Below the pieces are notes generated by a model that ran no database searches, was not told the origin of the DNA, and worked only from the letters and a program-made list of their open reading frames with translations. Positions 62,581-64,000 of a stretch of 64,000 bases of DNA are shown piece after piece. Origin of the DNA: Flavobacterium glycines (lineage in GTDB: Bacteria; Bacteroidota; Bacteroidia; Flavobacteriales; Flavobacteriaceae); assembly GCF_900100165.1 (NCBI RefSeq), contig NZ_FNEO01000001.1, forward strand, positions 1,364,001 to 1,428,000, in the 5' to 3' direction. The position numbers and the translations under genes were made by a program. The stretch's first letter is position 1. Each line of letters starts with the position of its first letter.

Positions 62581-64000
62581 ATGAAAAAAATCAACCATTT
62601 AGTATTTGGAATTATTGTGTTTCCATTGGCTGTTTTTGCACAGCAAATCGACTTTTCAAAAAAAATTCCTTTTGATCCGAGTGTAAAAACAGGGAAGCTT
62701 GAAAACGGCTTAACTTATTATATCAAGAAAAATACAAAACCAGAAAAAAAAGTTGACCTTAGGTTAGTGGTAAATGCAGGTTCTATTCTTGAGAATGATG
62801 ACCAACAGGGATTGGCTCATTTTATGGAGCATATGTGTTTTAATGGTACAAAACGTTTTCCTAAAAATCAGTTAGTTGATTATTTACAAAGTATAGGAGT
62901 AAAGTTTGGGCAACATTTAAATGCATATACCAGTTTTGACGAAACCGTTTATTTCCTTCCTATTCCATCAGACAGTCCTGAAAAATTAGAGAAAGGTTTT
63001 CAAATTCTTGAAGATTGGGCATTTAATACTGTTTTAAGTCCTGAAGAAATCGATAAAGAAAGAGGCGTAGTTCTAGAAGAATACCGTTTGGGTTTAGGTG
63101 CACAAAAACGAATGATGAGTCGTTATATTTCTAAATTAATGCACAATTCGCAGTATGCAGAACGTTTGCCTATTGGGAAAAAAGAAATTTTAGAAAAATT
63201 CAAATACGAAACATTAAAACAGTTCTATACTGATTGGTATCGTCCAGATTTAATGAGTGTGATTGTTGTGGGGGATATTGATGTAAATGAAATGGAGCAA
63301 AAAATTATTTCTCATTTTTCTACTTATAAAAACCCAACTAACGAGAAGGTTAGGAAAAGTTTCGAGATTCCGAATCACAAAGAAACTTTTGTAGCTGTTG
63401 AAACGGATAAAGAAGCGACATCTGCACAAATTCAATTATTATACAAAGACTATGAAGCTCCAAAGTCGATTGTAAATGTTGGAGATTTTAAGGATTATAT
63501 AATCGAAGGATTGTTTTCAACTATCCTGAATACCAGATTAGGAGAACTTGTAAACTCTCCAACGCCTCCGTTTACTTATGGTTATTCTTATTACGGAGAA
63601 ACTTTTGCCCGAAATAAGAAGGCATTTCAATCGGTAGCCATGTCGCAGGAAGATAAGCAATTGAGTGCTTTGAAAGTATTGATTACCGAAAATGAAAGGG
63701 TTAAGAAATTTGGTTTTACTCAAGGAGAATTAGACCGATCTAAGGCGGAACTTTTTGCTTCTATTGAGAAAATGTATAACAACAGAGATAAAACGAATTC
63801 TTCAAATTTTGTTAGCGAATACCAAGCGAATTTTTTAAATAATGACCCTTCGCCAGGTTTAGAATGGACGTATCAAATGGTAAAAGAAATCTTGCCGATT
63901 ATTAATTTGAACGATGTAAATGCTTTGATTAAAAACTATTTAAAAGAAGACAATCGTGTGGTTATTTTAACAGGTCCGGAGAAGGAAGGTCTTAAAAAAG
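62581..64000 (+). CDS. M16 (pitrilysin/insulinase) family zinc peptidase, 5' part
   Basis: This ORF runs off the window end, with 473 codons visible. The signal peptide is MKKINHLVFGIIVFPLAVFA. The inverted zinc motif H80-F-M-E83-H84 (GLAHFMEHMCFNGT) is followed by the third ligand E160 (DKERGVVLEEYRLG), which is 76 residues after H84 as the family requires. The middle LINKYLKEDNRVVIL-type segment (near 450) shows the end of the first half of a two-domain M16 chain (usual length ~930). It is exported and degrades peptides in the periplasm. Confidence 0.92.
   Translation, partial: MKKINHLVFGIIVFPLAVFAQQIDFSKKIPFDPSVKTGKLENGLTYYIKKNTKPEKKVDLRLVVNAGSILENDDQQGLAHFMEHMCFNGTKRFPKNQLVDYLQSIGVKFGQHLNAYTSFDETVYFLPIPSDSPEKLEKGFQILEDWAFNTVLSPEEIDKERGVVLEEYRLGLGAQKRMMSRYISKLMHNSQYAERLPIGKKEILEKFKYETLKQFYTDWYRPDLMSVIVVGDIDVNEMEQKIISHFSTYKNPTNEKVRKSFEIPNHKETFVAVETDKEATSAQIQLLYKDYEAPKSIVNVGDFKDYIIEGLFSTILNTRLGELVNSPTPPFTYGYSYYGETFARNKKAFQSVAMSQEDKQLSALKVLITENERVKKFGFTQGELDRSKAELFASIEKMYNNRDKTNSSNFVSEYQANFLNNDPSPGLEWTYQMVKEILPIINLNDVNALIKNYLKEDNRVVILTGPEKEGLKK

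Overview
The window looks like a chromosomal segment of a member of the Bacteroidota, most likely Flavobacteriaceae and close to Flavobacterium. The evidence is its low G+C, promoters of the TTG-N17-23-TAnnTTTG type, A/T-rich leaders without strong Shine-Dalgarno sites, a SusC/SusD pair driven by an ECF sigma/FecR pair, a type IX secretion sorting domain (gliding-motility type B), a T9SS plug (DUF5103) protein, a GH3-family protein and a folK-deoxynucleoside kinase fusion. No rRNA, CRISPR array, transposase or phage structural gene is visible. Most of the window is core housekeeping sequence with a few accessory islands.

Layout. 0-3.7 kb: the end of clpX, serB, then four small VOC and SRPBCC proteins. 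3.7-8.4 kb: a minus-strand accessory run. Six genes are tightly spaced: a PD-(D/E)XK-like protein, a short YaaA-like protein, a GIY-YIG-like protein, an unknown, a GNAT and an ADP-ribosylglycohydrolase with a C-terminal extension. An unknown gene lies upstream. 8.4-14.4 kb: LamG lipoprotein, WYL regulator, ORF6N protein, GH3 protein, DUF2797 protein, a two-hairpin repeat and an exported unknown. 14.6-28.7 kb: AsmA, sppA, folK-dNK, a giant LRR/C-type-lectin T9SS cargo protein, a TrmH-type methyltransferase, DUF1573 and mutS. 28.9-29.0 kb: tRNA-Gly(GCC) and tRNA-Leu(UAA). 29.1-36.5 kb: YegP-like protein, small lipoproteins, waaA, a DegT aminotransferase, a HipA_2/DUF3037 pair, fabD and YceI. 36.7-41.8 kb: a two-component system, then a pirin/GNAT/OsmC/YjdI/NADPH-FMN reductase operon behind a Crp/Fnr regulator. 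42.0-49.0 kb: ECF sigma, FecR, SusC and SusD. 49-53.8 kb: DUF983, two AraC regulators, purT and an enolase-superfamily enzyme. 53.9-55.6 kb: a second, very A/T-rich HipA_2/DUF3037-like pair. 55.7-64 kb: aminotransferase, fatty acid desaturase, rsmG, pruA, apaG, the T9SS plug protein and the start of an M16 peptidase.

Three observations stand out. (1) The six-gene operon at 3.7-7.7 kb combines two nuclease-like folds, a YaaA-like protein and an ADP-ribosylglycohydrolase, and could be an undescribed defence or DNA/nucleotide-processing system. (2) Two divergent HipA_2 kinase + DUF3037 bicistrons lie 20 kb apart with the same gene order, which suggests a portable two-gene module. (3) An identical 16-bp palindrome with Crp-like 5-6-5 geometry sits exactly 22 bp upstream of the -7 box of both the YceI gene and the pirin operon. 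This points to a small stress regulon, probably controlled by the Crp/Fnr protein encoded next to the pirin operon.
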